Origin: Paracoccus sp. IB05 | GTDB taxonomy: Bacteria; Pseudomonadota; Alphaproteobacteria; Rhodobacterales; Rhodobacteraceae | DNA length: 64,000 bases | NCBI RefSeq assembly: GCF_016405985.1 | Contig: NZ_JAEFCF010000004.1 | Span: forward strand, 62,001 to 126,000 | Reading direction: 5' to 3' | In this document: positions 44,231-54,027 of the stretch, piece after piece | How positions within the stretch are numbered: the first letter of the stretch is position 1 | Layout: every line of letters begins with the position of its first letter | Position numbers and translations under genes: made by a program | The notes under the pieces: generated by a model | The model's input: only the letters and a program-made list of their open reading frames with translations | Databases searched by the model: none | Told to the model about the DNA's origin: nothing

Positions 44231-44262
44231 AAGAAAAGGGCCGTCCCGGGCTGATCCCGGGC
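44231..44262 (-). terminator. Rho-independent terminator after hup
   Basis: Read leftwards: GCCCGGGATCAGCCCGGG forms a hairpin with a 6-bp stem (44245-44250 with 44256-44261), followed by GGCCCTTTTCTTTT. It lies 45 bases past the hup stop and before alkB, so it would end the hup transcript. Confidence 0.65.
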
Positions 44263-44306
44263 GACCCCATCCGTCTTGCAACCGGTCTTCTGGCCTGATC
44301 AGAAGA

Positions 44307-44594
44307 TCAGCCGTTGACCAGGTCTTTAAGAGCTTTGGCGATGGTGAATTTCACCTGCTTGTCGGCCGGTTTGGTCATGGTTTCACCGGTGGCCGGGTTG
44401 CGGACCTGACGCTCGGGGCGCTCTTTGCAGGCCACTTTGCCGAGGCCCGGCAGGGTGATCGCACCACCTGCGGTGACTTCCTTCGCCACCACATCAGCAA
44501 TCGCATCCAGTGCGGCCGAAGCGGTTTTCTTGTCGGCGCCCATTGCTTCGGCAAGGGCAGCCACAAGCTGGGTCTTGGTCATCGGCTTGGACAT
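44307..44594 (-). CDS. hup: HU-family DNA-binding protein
   Basis: A 95-residue nucleoid protein. It has the helical N-terminal dimer part (TKTQLVAALAEAMGADKKTA) and the beta-arm region LPGLGKVACKERPERQVRNP with the RNPATGE tip that inserts in the DNA minor groove. Length is standard for alphaproteobacterial HU. It has its own terminator downstream and an apparently own promoter in the 172-base gap to amn. Confidence 0.92.
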   Translation of the reverse strand: MSKPMTKTQLVAALAEAMGADKKTASAALDAIADVVAKEVTAGGAITLPGLGKVACKERPERQVRNPATGETMTKPADKQVKFTIAKALKDLVNG

Positions 44595-44766
44595 TGGTGT
44601 CTCCTGTTCTCGTTCGGCTTGTCCTTCTGATCCCGGGCCCGCAATTGCGGCTTCGGGACCCCCTTTTCAGGGCTGTCGCTCAGTCACCTGGAAAGCGGGG
44701 CGAAATCAAGCCCCAGAACGCAGCCGGGGCCGGAAATCAGCGGTTTTCACCGGAATTCCCCATGTC

Positions 44767-46233
44767 TCACAGGAATGCGGTTTCCTCAAAGCTGCGCAAT
44801 TTGCGCGAATGGATGCGTTCCAACGGGGTTTCGCGCAACAGCTCCATCGCGCGGATGCCGATCTGCAGGTGCCGCCCGACCTGGGCCTGGTAGAATTCGG
44901 TCGCCATGCCGGGAAGCTTCAGCTCGCCATGCAGGGGTTTGTCGGACACGCAAAGCAGCGTCCCGTAAGGCACCCGGAAGCGGAACCCGTTGGCCGCGAT
45001 GGTGGCCGATTCCATATCCAGCCCCACCGCGCGCGACTGCGACAGCCGGCGCACCGGGCCGGACTGATCGCGCAGCTCCCAGTTGCGATTGTCGATGGTG
45101 GCGACAGTGCCGGTGCGCATGATGCGCTTGAGCTCATAGCCTTCCAGCTGGGTGACCTCTTCGACCGCGTCTTCAAGGGCGATCTGGATCTCGGCCAGCG
45201 CCGGGATCGGCACCCAGACCGGCAGATCGTCATCAAGCACGTGATCCTCGCGCAAATAGGCATGGGCGAGGACGTAATCGCCAAGGGCCTGGGTGTTTCT
45301 GAGACCGGCGCAATGGCCGACCATCAGCCAGGCATGCGGACGCAGGACCGCGATATGATCGGTGGCGGTTTTGGCATTTGACGGCCCGACACCGATATTG
45401 ACCAGCGTGATGCCGTCCCCATCCGGGCGTTTCAGGTGATAGGTCGGCATTTGCGGCATTTTCGACGGCGGGAGGATCCTGCCATCCCCGGAGGTGATCT
45501 CCTGATCGCCGGTTGCGACAAAGCTGGAATAGCCGGAATCGGGATTGTCCAAGGCCGCGCGGGCGAAGGCCTCGAATTCATCGACATAGAACTGGTAATT
45601 GGTGAACAGAACATGGTTCTGGAAATGCCGCGGGCTGGTCGCGGTATAATGCGCCAGCCGTGCCAGGCTGTAATCGACACGCTGCGCGGTAAAGGGCGCG
45701 AGCGGCATCGAGCCATCGGCGAAATGTTCAAGCGTTCCGTTGACGATGTCGTCATTGGTGGTCGCAAGGTCCGGCACGTCGAACACATCGCGCAGCGGGA
45801 AATCCAGCGCGCCGGCCTGGGGGATGATCAGGTCGGGCTGACCCGCCACCGCGAAATGCAGCGGGATCGGCGTGACCGAGGGGCCAATGGTGACCGGCAC
45901 CCCGTGATTGCGGATCAGCAGGCCGATCTGCTGGATCAGATAATTGCGAAACAGATCGGGGCGGGTCACGGTGGTGGAATAGGTGCCTGGCCGCGCCACA
46001 TGGCCAAAGGACAGGCGGGTGTCGACATTTGAGAAACTGTCGACCACAAGGCGGATTTCCGGGTAATAGGCGCGGATCCGGTGTGCCGGGCGGCCAGTGA
46101 TCAGCGCCTCGCGGAACTGGCTGATCAGATGGGCGGTGGCCTCGTCATAAAGCACATGCAGCCGGTCAACGGCTTCGGTGGCATCGGTGAAGCTTTGCGC
46201 TTCGCTCGGGTCTGGCAAAAGAAGGATCGACAC
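44767..46233 (-). CDS. amn: AMP nucleosidase
   Basis: A 488-residue enzyme that splits AMP to adenine and ribose 5-phosphate, controlling the adenylate pool. The GTG at 46233 gives the family length; the frame is open far upstream to 46719, but that part overlaps the divergent gene and has no family likeness. The C-terminal phosphorylase-like domain has VNIGVGPSNAKTATDHIAVL and AVGLDMESATIAANG, where the Glu contacts the ribose. The N-terminal regulatory AMN domain is present in full. Confidence 0.92.
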   Translation of the reverse strand: MSILLLPDPSEAQSFTDATEAVDRLHVLYDEATAHLISQFREALITGRPAHRIRAYYPEIRLVVDSFSNVDTRLSFGHVARPGTYSTTVTRPDLFRNYLIQQIGLLIRNHGVPVTIGPSVTPIPLHFAVAGQPDLIIPQAGALDFPLRDVFDVPDLATTNDDIVNGTLEHFADGSMPLAPFTAQRVDYSLARLAHYTATSPRHFQNHVLFTNYQFYVDEFEAFARAALDNPDSGYSSFVATGDQEITSGDGRILPPSKMPQMPTYHLKRPDGDGITLVNIGVGPSNAKTATDHIAVLRPHAWLMVGHCAGLRNTQALGDYVLAHAYLREDHVLDDDLPVWVPIPALAEIQIALEDAVEEVTQLEGYELKRIMRTGTVATIDNRNWELRDQSGPVRRLSQSRAVGLDMESATIAANGFRFRVPYGTLLCVSDKPLHGELKLPGMATEFYQAQVGRHLQIGIRAMELLRETPLERIHSRKLRSFEETAFL

Positions 46234-46414
46234 TTGTCCGTTTTGTCCTTTGGATCGCTGCGGCCTGACGGAGTATCGGGAGAGACATCCGGCGGGCCAT
46301 CTGGCTGAGTTAAGCGCAAAGCAGGGCGCTGAGGCAAGTGAACTCCAGGTAACAGGGGCGTGGGGCCGAGCGGGGCGCTTGCACAGGCGCGCGTGCAGAG
46401 AGATAGTCGCGGCC

Positions 46415-47263
46415 ATGAAAACACTGCTTTCTCTTGGACATGGATATTGCGCGGCTGCGCTGGCGCGCGGGCTTTTGGCCGAGGGCTGGACCGTGATCGG
46501 CACCACCCGCGATGCGGCAAAGGCGGCGGCGCTGGAGGCTTTGGGCATCGAGCCTCTGGTCTGGGATCCGGCGCGGGGCGCGGATCTTGCGCCTGCACTG
46601 GCGCGCGCCACGCATATCCTGCATTCCGCGAGCCCCGATGAGGCGGGCGATCCCTTCCTGATGGCCTGGCCCGGGATCCGCGAGGCGCAGGTGGAATGGA
46701 TGGGATATCTTTCGACCACCGGGGTTTATGGCGACACGCGTGGCGCCTGGGTGGATGAAACCTCGCCGGTTCTGCCGGCGCGGGCGCGTTCGGGCGAGCG
46801 GGTCCGCGCCGAGCGCGACTGGCTGACGAGCGGGCTGCCGGTGCAGGTGTTTCGCCTGGCCGGGATTTACGGGCCGGGGCGCGGGCCGTTTGAGAAGATC
46901 CGCAATGGCTCGGCCCGGCGGATCCTGAAAGCGGGCCAGGTGTTTTCGCGCATCCATGTCGATGACATCGTGCAGGTGCTGCGGGCCTCGATGGCGGCGC
47001 CGGTGCCGGGGCGGATCTATAATATCTGCGACGACCTGCCCTCATCCGCCGCCGAGGTGCTGAGCTTTGCCGCCGGGCTTTTGGGCCTGCCGGAGCCGCC
47101 GGCGGTGGAATTTGCCGAGGCGAGGATGGGGCCGCTTGCGCGCAGCTTCTATGAGGAATGCCGGCGGGTCCGGAATACACGGATCCGGGAAGAGCTGGGG
47201 GTGCGGCTTTTATATCCGGATTACCGGGCGGGGCTGCGGGGGATCCTCGCGGCTGAGGGTTGA
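46415..47263 (+). CDS. NAD(P)-dependent epimerase/dehydratase-family protein (YeeZ-like)
   Basis: A 282-residue extended-SDR protein. The ATG at 46415 starts at the nucleotide-binding strand KTLLSLGHGYCAAALARGL; the open frame reaches 79 codons further back but overlaps the amn 5' end. YLSTTGVYGD and RLAGIYGPGR are the conserved mid-protein stretches seen in YeeZ-like proteins, which lack the usual YxxxK. It is divergent from amn. Its substrate is unknown. Confidence 0.78.
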   Translation: MKTLLSLGHGYCAAALARGLLAEGWTVIGTTRDAAKAAALEALGIEPLVWDPARGADLAPALARATHILHSASPDEAGDPFLMAWPGIREAQVEWMGYLSTTGVYGDTRGAWVDETSPVLPARARSGERVRAERDWLTSGLPVQVFRLAGIYGPGRGPFEKIRNGSARRILKAGQVFSRIHVDDIVQVLRASMAAPVPGRIYNICDDLPSSAAEVLSFAAGLLGLPEPPAVEFAEARMGPLARSFYEECRRVRNTRIREELGVRLLYPDYRAGLRGILAAEG

Positions 47264-47314
47264 GAGGATGGCTGGCGGCGGGAGCCTCCGGCGGGGATAT
47301 TTAAGAGACAGAAA

Positions 47315-47984
47315 ATGAGCGGGGCCGGACCAGGGCCTGGGCGAGGCGTGATGGTGACGGTTCCGGATTTCAGTTTTGAGGCGGAGGCGCTGGCAGGTGG
47401 CGCCGCTTTCGTCGTGGGTGTCGATGAGGTCGGACGCGGGCCGATTGCGGGACCGGTGACGGCGGCGGCGGTGCGGCTGGATCCGGGGAATATTCCCGAG
47501 GGGCTCAGGGACAGCAAGGCGATGAGCCAGGCGGCGCGCGAGCGGCTTTCAGACTGGCTTCTGACCCATGCGGCCGTGTCGGTCGCACATGCCAGCGTCG
47601 AAGAGATTGACGAGATCAATATTCTGCGTGCGAGCCATCTTGCGATGGAACGGGCGGTGGCGGGGCTGGGGCAGGGGCCCGATTTCGCCCTGATCGATGG
47701 CAATCTTTTGCCGCGCGGTCTGACGATCCCTGCCCGGGCGCTGGTCAGGGGCGATGCCCGCTGCCAGTCGATTGCTGCCGCATCAATTGTCGCCAAGGTT
47801 GCGCGCGACCGGATCATGGTGGATCTGGCGCAACAGTTTCCCGGTTATGGCTGGGAGCGGAACGCCGGCTACCCGACAAAGGCGCATCTCCAGGCGCTCC
47901 TGGATTTTGGCGTGACCCCCGTGCATAGACGGTCTTTCAAACCTATCCACAACATCTTGTATCAAGGTATTTATGTAACCCCTT

Positions 47985-47986
<2 letters not shown>
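47315..47986 (+). CDS. rnhB: Ribonuclease HII
   Basis: A 223-residue enzyme that cuts RNA in RNA-DNA hybrids and removes single ribonucleotides from DNA. The catalytic acids lie in GVDEVGRGPIAGPV (Asp and Glu) and in ALIDGNLLP, with the final Asp in VAKVARDRIM. The ATG at 47315 gives the longest frame; an ATG at 47351 is also possible and closer to the family N-terminus. It is followed 88 bases later by ccrM, a pairing common in alphaproteobacteria. Confidence 0.92.
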
Positions 47987-49205
<1,219 letters not shown>

Positions 49206-49262
49206 CGCGATTCCCATAAGATACACGAACGCCTGCGCCCCGGTCCGCCTGGGGTGCCACTG

Positions 49263-49292
49263 CCCCGCCATGTTTACATGGCGGGGCCTTTT
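49263..49292 (+). terminator. Rho-independent terminator after ccrM
   Basis: CCCCGCCATG at 49263-49272 pairs perfectly with CATGGCGGGG at 49277-49286 across TTTA, followed by CCTTTT. It lies 58 bases after the ccrM stop and 22 bases before the convergent reductase stop. Confidence 0.85.
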
Positions 49293-49313
49293 GGTTGCGC
49301 GCGCCCTGGAGGG

Positions 49314-49865
49314 TCAGATGTTCTTCGCGGCGAAAGTCGCGAATTTTTCCAGCACGGTGCCGAGGAATTTTGCGGTATCTGGTTTCAGCCCGCCCTTTTC
49401 ATCCAGCATGTTCTGCACCTGGGCCAGATAGGCTTCTGGCTGTTGCAGCGTTGGCATGTCGAGGAAGACCAGCGACTGGCGCAGATGGTGATTGGCGCCG
49501 AAGCCGGAAATGGCGCCCATCGAAGCCGAGATCACCGCAGCCGGCTTGCCGCCCCAGACACTGTGCCCATAGGGGCGCGAGCCGACATCCAATGCGTTTT
49601 TCAGCACCGCCGGCACCGAGCGGTTATATTCCGGCGTGACAAAGATCACCGCCTGTTTCGCCGCAATTGCCTTGCGGAATGCGGTCCAGGCGGCGGGTGG
49701 CGTGCCCTCGTCCAGATCCTGGTTGTAAAAGGGCAGATCCCCGATCGGGATGATCTCAAGGGTCATGCCCCCGGGTGCAAGGGCCTGCAGCCCTTTGGCG
49801 ACCGAGAGATTGTAAGACCCGGCGCGCAGGCTTCCGACCAGGACGGCGACTTCCAGCTTGGACAT
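49314..49865 (-). CDS. NADPH-dependent FMN reductase (ChrR/YieF-like)
   Basis: A 183-residue flavodoxin-like reductase. VLVGSLRAGSYNLSVAKGL binds the FMN phosphate, and VTPEYNRSVPAVLKNALD is the family hallmark. Such enzymes reduce quinones, azo dyes or chromate using NAD(P)H. It is a single-gene unit convergent with ccrM, and its start is supported by GAAGG upstream. Confidence 0.87.
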   Translation of the reverse strand: MSKLEVAVLVGSLRAGSYNLSVAKGLQALAPGGMTLEIIPIGDLPFYNQDLDEGTPPAAWTAFRKAIAAKQAVIFVTPEYNRSVPAVLKNALDVGSRPYGHSVWGGKPAAVISASMGAISGFGANHHLRQSLVFLDMPTLQQPEAYLAQVQNMLDEKGGLKPDTAKFLGTVLEKFATFAAKNI

Positions 49866-49963
49866 TTGAAGGCTTCCTTCTGTTGATCCACGCGCTCAGT
49901 GTTGCGTATTCCGGCCCGGGCGTCACAGGTCCTGTGCGGATCGGCAAGGATCAGCCGTGAGGC

Positions 49964-50722
49964 TCAGCCGCGCCCGACATAGGGCATCGCGGTTGCCATG
50001 ATCGTCGTGAAGAGCGTGTTCACCGTCAGCGGCTGGCGCGCGATCATCACGATGGCCTCGGCGACATGGGCGACATCCATCACCGGCTCGGGCCGGATGC
50101 TGCCATCGGCCTGAAGCATGCCCTTCGGCATTTCAGCCGTCATCGGCGTTGCGGCATTGCCGATATCGATCTGGCCGACTGCAATGCCATGTTCGCGCCC
50201 CTCAAGTGCGAGCGCCTTGGTCAGCCCGGTCACCGCATGTTTCGACGCCGCGTAAGAGATCGTCTGCGGTCGTGGCACATAGGCCGAGATCGAGCCATTG
50301 TTGAGGATGCGCCCGCCTTTGGGGGTCTGCACCAGCATCTGCCGCCAGGCCTCGCGCGCGCAGTAGAAGGCGCCGTTCAGATTGATCGCAATCACCGCAT
50401 CCCATGAGTCCGGCGTGGTATCCTCGACCCGCGCCTGGCCGCCAAAGGCGCCGGCATTGTTGAAGAGGAAATCGATCCGGCCAAAACGCGCGACGATCTG
50501 CGCGAAAGCCTCGCGGACCGCGTCGGACTGGCTCAGATCGGCGGTGACGATCAGCGCGCGGTCGGGATCTGCGCTGTGAGCCGCCGTTTCCGCCAGGGGC
50601 GCCTTGCGACGGCCGATCAGCGCACAGCGATAGCCCGCCGCGATCAGCGCCAGCGCCACAGCGCGCCCGATCCCCGATCCGGCGCCGGTGATCACCGCGA
50701 CCGGCAATTCGCTTTGTGTCAT
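49964..50722 (-). CDS. Short-chain dehydrogenase/reductase (SDR)
   Basis: A 252-residue classical SDR with VITGAGSGIGRAVALALIAAG, NNAGAFGG, a serine in NNGSISAYVP and YAASKHAVTG. The frame is open to 50782, but the ATG at 50722 is preferred: it has a GAGGG upstream, begins just before the cofactor motif and leaves no overlap with the transglutaminase gene. It starts one base after that gene's stop, so it is probably the last gene of the transglutaminase/ATP-grasp operon. Substrate unknown. Confidence 0.83.
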   Translation of the reverse strand: MTQSELPVAVITGAGSGIGRAVALALIAAGYRCALIGRRKAPLAETAAHSADPDRALIVTADLSQSDAVREAFAQIVARFGRIDFLFNNAGAFGGQARVEDTTPDSWDAVIAINLNGAFYCAREAWRQMLVQTPKGGRILNNGSISAYVPRPQTISYAASKHAVTGLTKALALEGREHGIAVGQIDIGNAATPMTAEMPKGMLQADGSIRPEPVMDVAHVAEAIVMIARQPLTVNTLFTTIMATAMPYVGRG

Positions 50723-50723
50723 C

Positions 50724-51611
50724 TCAGCCCTCCCCGGCCTCGGTAATATCCACCGAATGGCGTCCCTCCTGCTGGCCGTCAAGCCGCAGCATCCCCGTCA
50801 CCGGCGCCACATCCCCATAGTCGCGGCCCATGCCGACATCTATATGATCCGCGCCGGTGAAACAGGCATTTGTCGGATCATAGTCGATCCAGCCGCGCTG
50901 GCTGCCGCCCCAGGCCCGGACCCAGGCATGCATCGCATCGGCACCGACAAGGCGCTTTTGGCCGGGCGGCGGCAGGGTGCGCAGATAGCCCGCCACATAA
51001 CCTGCCGGAATGCCAAGGCTTCTGAGGCCACCCACCATGATCTGCGCGAAATCCTGACAGACGCCGTGGCGTGCGGCAAAGGCCTCGGCCGGCGATGTGT
51101 CGACATCGGTGGCGCCGGTCTCGAACCTCATATGGTCATGGAGCATGAGGCCAAGCCGTTCGGTCACCACCGCCACGCTGTCGCCCGGCCTCAGCGCGCC
51201 GGCCGCAAAATCGCTGATGGCGCCCACCTCTGGGATACGGCGCGAGGGCAGGTGGTAATGCAGCGGCGATGTCGGCCCGAGGCTGCGGCATTGCGCGATC
51301 TCGGGGCCGAGTTGGGAGACCGGCATCGAGAGGTCGAGCCCCTCGGGCTCTGCCAGCCGCTCGACCTCGGCTTCAAGGCGCAGCTCAAGCCGCGTCAGCC
51401 CGGCGGGGATCGCCGCCTCAACGACAGCAGTGCCGAAAAAATCGGTAAAAAAACCCAGCTCGCCCGGTTCCGGCTCCAGCGTGACCAGGGATCCCAGAAG
51501 ACGCTGGCGCCCGGGCAGCGTGGCGGGAAGGATGCGGAAATGCTGCCGCCCGGCGCCGCTGGGCCGGTCGAATTCATAGCTGATCTGCAGGCGCAGGTTA
51601 TAGAGGCTCAT
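50724..51611 (-). CDS. Transglutaminase-family cysteine protease-like protein
   Basis: A 295-residue protein. It has the Bact_transglu_N domain in the first 150 residues and a transglutaminase core with C185 (HGVCQDFAQIM), H228 (AMHAWVRAW) and D245 (WIDYDPTN). The ATG at 51611 overlaps the stop of the ATP-grasp gene by four bases and starts with the family-like SLYNLRLQISYEFDRPSG; the open frame further upstream is antisense to nothing useful and lies inside the neighbour. Members probably cleave or form amide bonds on a small peptide made by the partner ligase. Confidence 0.85.
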   Translation of the reverse strand: MSLYNLRLQISYEFDRPSGAGRQHFRILPATLPGRQRLLGSLVTLEPEPGELGFFTDFFGTAVVEAAIPAGLTRLELRLEAEVERLAEPEGLDLSMPVSQLGPEIAQCRSLGPTSPLHYHLPSRRIPEVGAISDFAAGALRPGDSVAVVTERLGLMLHDHMRFETGATDVDTSPAEAFAARHGVCQDFAQIMVGGLRSLGIPAGYVAGYLRTLPPPGQKRLVGADAMHAWVRAWGGSQRGWIDYDPTNACFTGADHIDVGMGRDYGDVAPVTGMLRLDGQQEGRHSVDITEAGEG

Positions 51612-54019
51612 CGGAAATAGCGCTCCGAGATCAGGTCTGAAACCTCGCCCAGCCGCACCTGCACGGCATAGAGCGCTGCACTGTCGAGCGTTTCCGGCGT
51701 GGCGGTGGCGAGGTCGGTCTGCAGCCGCAACAGCGCACGGGCGGGTGCACTCAGCCGGTTTTCGACCAGGGCCTCGGGCAGCATCCGGATCAGATCCATC
51801 ATGCCATCGACCTGGTTGCGGATCGCGCGCGGGTTCAGCGGGTCCAGCGCCAGAAGCCCGATCACCGGCCCGCGCCCCGAGCTCATGGCATAGCGGCGCC
51901 GATGGATCATGACGGAATCGCCGAGCTCGATACACAGGTCGATGCCGCCGGGATCGGCTTCGGGATCTGTCAGCGCCGCCAGCCAGCCCGCCATATTTCG
52001 GGCGCGTTCCTGCATCCGCCCCAGCGTCAGAAACCGCCAGCCGATCAGCCGGTACATATTCTCATGCACCAGGCCCGAAAAGCCCGCGAGCTTGCGCAAC
52101 AGTGCCGAAAGCGCCTGGGCCGCGTCATCTCCCGGGGTGACCTGCTGCGCCAGGCGCCGCGCCGATTTGTCGAGATCCTTCAGCGCCGCCCAGCCATCGG
52201 TCGAGAAGCGGTCGCGCAGCTGCGCCGCCGCGGTGACCGCGCGCCCGATCGTGTCCAAAAGCCCCTCGGGGATCGGATCGGCGGGGTCGAGACCGGCCGA
52301 TTCCAGCAGCTGATCGGTCTCGTCCAGCAGAGGCAGCGATCCGGTGCCGCTTTCGGCGATGCGGCCATGGCGCGCGCGCAACAGCCGCACCATGCCCTCG
52401 CTGCGTTCGACATAGCGGCCCAGCCAGAACAGGTTGTCAGCGGCGCGGGCGGGCAGCTCGTCCGGTTCGGGCGTGCCGCTTTGCCCTGCCGGGCGGTTCA
52501 TCAGCGTATCGCCGCCCACATGGTCGGGCGAAATGATCCAGACATCTGCCGCCCCGCCGCCCCGCTGCATCGCCAGCGCCGTCGGGTCAGTGGTGGCACC
52601 GATCCGGGCGAAACCGCCCTGCATCACCTTCCATCCCGAAGCGGTGCGCGCGAGATAGACCCTGAGCGACATCGGGCGCGGCGTGATCCTGCCCTCGACC
52701 AGCGCGGGGGTGGTTGAAAGCCGCACCACCTCTTGCGCCACCAGCCTGCCCTGGTCGCGTTCCAGCCGGTCACGCAGGGCGTCGGGCGTCAGGCTGGCCG
52801 CCGCGAGCGGGTCATCCATCCGGTCATAGGGCAGCCCGGTGCCAAGTGCGGGGGAAAGGATCATGCGATCCGCCGCCGCCATCACCGCCTGGCGGGCCGT
52901 GGCATCGCCGCACCACCAGGTCGCGATATTCGGCAGCATCAGCTCTGCCCCGGTCAGGACCGGCGCGAGGCGCGGCAGGAAGGCCATCATCGCCCGCGTC
53001 TCCAGCACGCCCGATCCCGGCGGGTTGACCATCGAAAGCCCGCCCTGGCGCAGCACCGAGACAAGGCCCGGGGTTCCCAGCCGCGAGGCGGGGTCCAGTT
53101 CCAGCGGGTCGGCAAAAGACCCGTCCAGCCGGCGCCAAAGCACATCCAGTGGTTTCAGCCCGGACACCGTGCGCAGCATCAGTCGGCCATTTTCGACCGT
53201 CAGATCCTCGCCCTGAACAAGGCTGATCCCAAGATATCGTGCAAGCCAGGCCTGTTCATACCAGGTCTCGTTCCAAGGCCCCGGCGTCAGGATCGCCACA
53301 CGGGCGGCAGGATCCGCCCGCATCGACAGGAGGTGATCGCGAAACTCGCGGAAGAAGCCCGCAAGCCGGTGCAGCTGCGGACCAAAAAGCTGCGGGCCAA
53401 AGGCGCGGGTGGTGGCAACCCGGGTCTCAAGCGCATAGCCCGCGCCCGAAGGGGCCTCGGTCCGGTCCGCCAGCACCCACCATTGCCCGTCGGGGCCGCG
53501 CCCGATCTCAAAAGCGACGAAATGCAGGAAATGGCCGGAGCGTGGCGCGATCCCGACCATCGGCTGCGCCCATTCCGGGTTGCCGGCCAGCAATTCCGCT
53601 GGCAGATGCCCCTCTGCGACCATCCGGTTCGGCCCGTAAATATCGGCCATCAAAAGTTCCAGCAGATCCGCGCGCTGGATCAGCGCGGCGGAAAGCCGGG
53701 TCCAGTCGGCCTCGTCGATCAGCACCGGCAGATGGCTCAGCGGCCAGGGGCGCTCGACCGAAGCCGTACCGGCAGCGGTGTCATATTGACGGTAAATCAC
53801 CCCGGAATCGCGCAGGTAAAGATCGGCGCGCTCGATCGCACGGGTGAGATCGGCGATGGAAAGCACCGCAAGATGGTCCAGCATCGGCTGCCAGAGCGGG
53901 CGGACCTGACCATCCGGCCCGATCAGCTCATCCGGGACGCCGGGCAGCGGCTGGTATCCGGCAAGACCGAAATCATGCCGGGCGAGGGGATCACCGGGGG
54001 AAGAAACATCACCAGTCAT
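51608..54019 (-). CDS. Circularly permuted ATP-grasp / alpha-E fusion protein
   Basis: An 803-residue fusion. The N-terminal 470 residues form a circularly permuted type 2 ATP-grasp domain (RDSGVIYRQYDTAAG, LADRTEAPSGAGYALETR, MVNPPGSGVLETRAMMAFLP). The C-terminal 300 residues are the alpha-E helical domain (NLFWLGRYVERSEGMVRLLR to the end). The two parts are separate genes in many bacteria. In the family they are predicted amide-bond-forming ligases that act with transglutaminase proteins. The gene sits between two transglutaminase genes, nine bases from the upstream one. Confidence 0.88.
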   Translation of the reverse strand: MTGDVSSPGDPLARHDFGLAGYQPLPGVPDELIGPDGQVRPLWQPMLDHLAVLSIADLTRAIERADLYLRDSGVIYRQYDTAAGTASVERPWPLSHLPVLIDEADWTRLSAALIQRADLLELLMADIYGPNRMVAEGHLPAELLAGNPEWAQPMVGIAPRSGHFLHFVAFEIGRGPDGQWWVLADRTEAPSGAGYALETRVATTRAFGPQLFGPQLHRLAGFFREFRDHLLSMRADPAARVAILTPGPWNETWYEQAWLARYLGISLVQGEDLTVENGRLMLRTVSGLKPLDVLWRRLDGSFADPLELDPASRLGTPGLVSVLRQGGLSMVNPPGSGVLETRAMMAFLPRLAPVLTGAELMLPNIATWWCGDATARQAVMAAADRMILSPALGTGLPYDRMDDPLAAASLTPDALRDRLERDQGRLVAQEVVRLSTTPALVEGRITPRPMSLRVYLARTASGWKVMQGGFARIGATTDPTALAMQRGGGAADVWIISPDHVGGDTLMNRPAGQSGTPEPDELPARAADNLFWLGRYVERSEGMVRLLRARHGRIAESGTGSLPLLDETDQLLESAGLDPADPIPEGLLDTIGRAVTAAAQLRDRFSTDGWAALKDLDKSARRLAQQVTPGDDAAQALSALLRKLAGFSGLVHENMYRLIGWRFLTLGRMQERARNMAGWLAALTDPEADPGGIDLCIELGDSVMIHRRRYAMSSGRGPVIGLLALDPLNPRAIRNQVDGMMDLIRMLPEALVENRLSAPARALLRLQTDLATATPETLDSAALYAVQVRLGEVSDLISERYFR

Positions 54020-54027
54020 GGCGCGGA

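Noticed and set aside
46234-46719. N-terminal extension of the AMP nucleosidase frame
   Set aside because: The extension has no family likeness and lies antisense to the divergent epimerase-like gene; the GTG start restores normal length.
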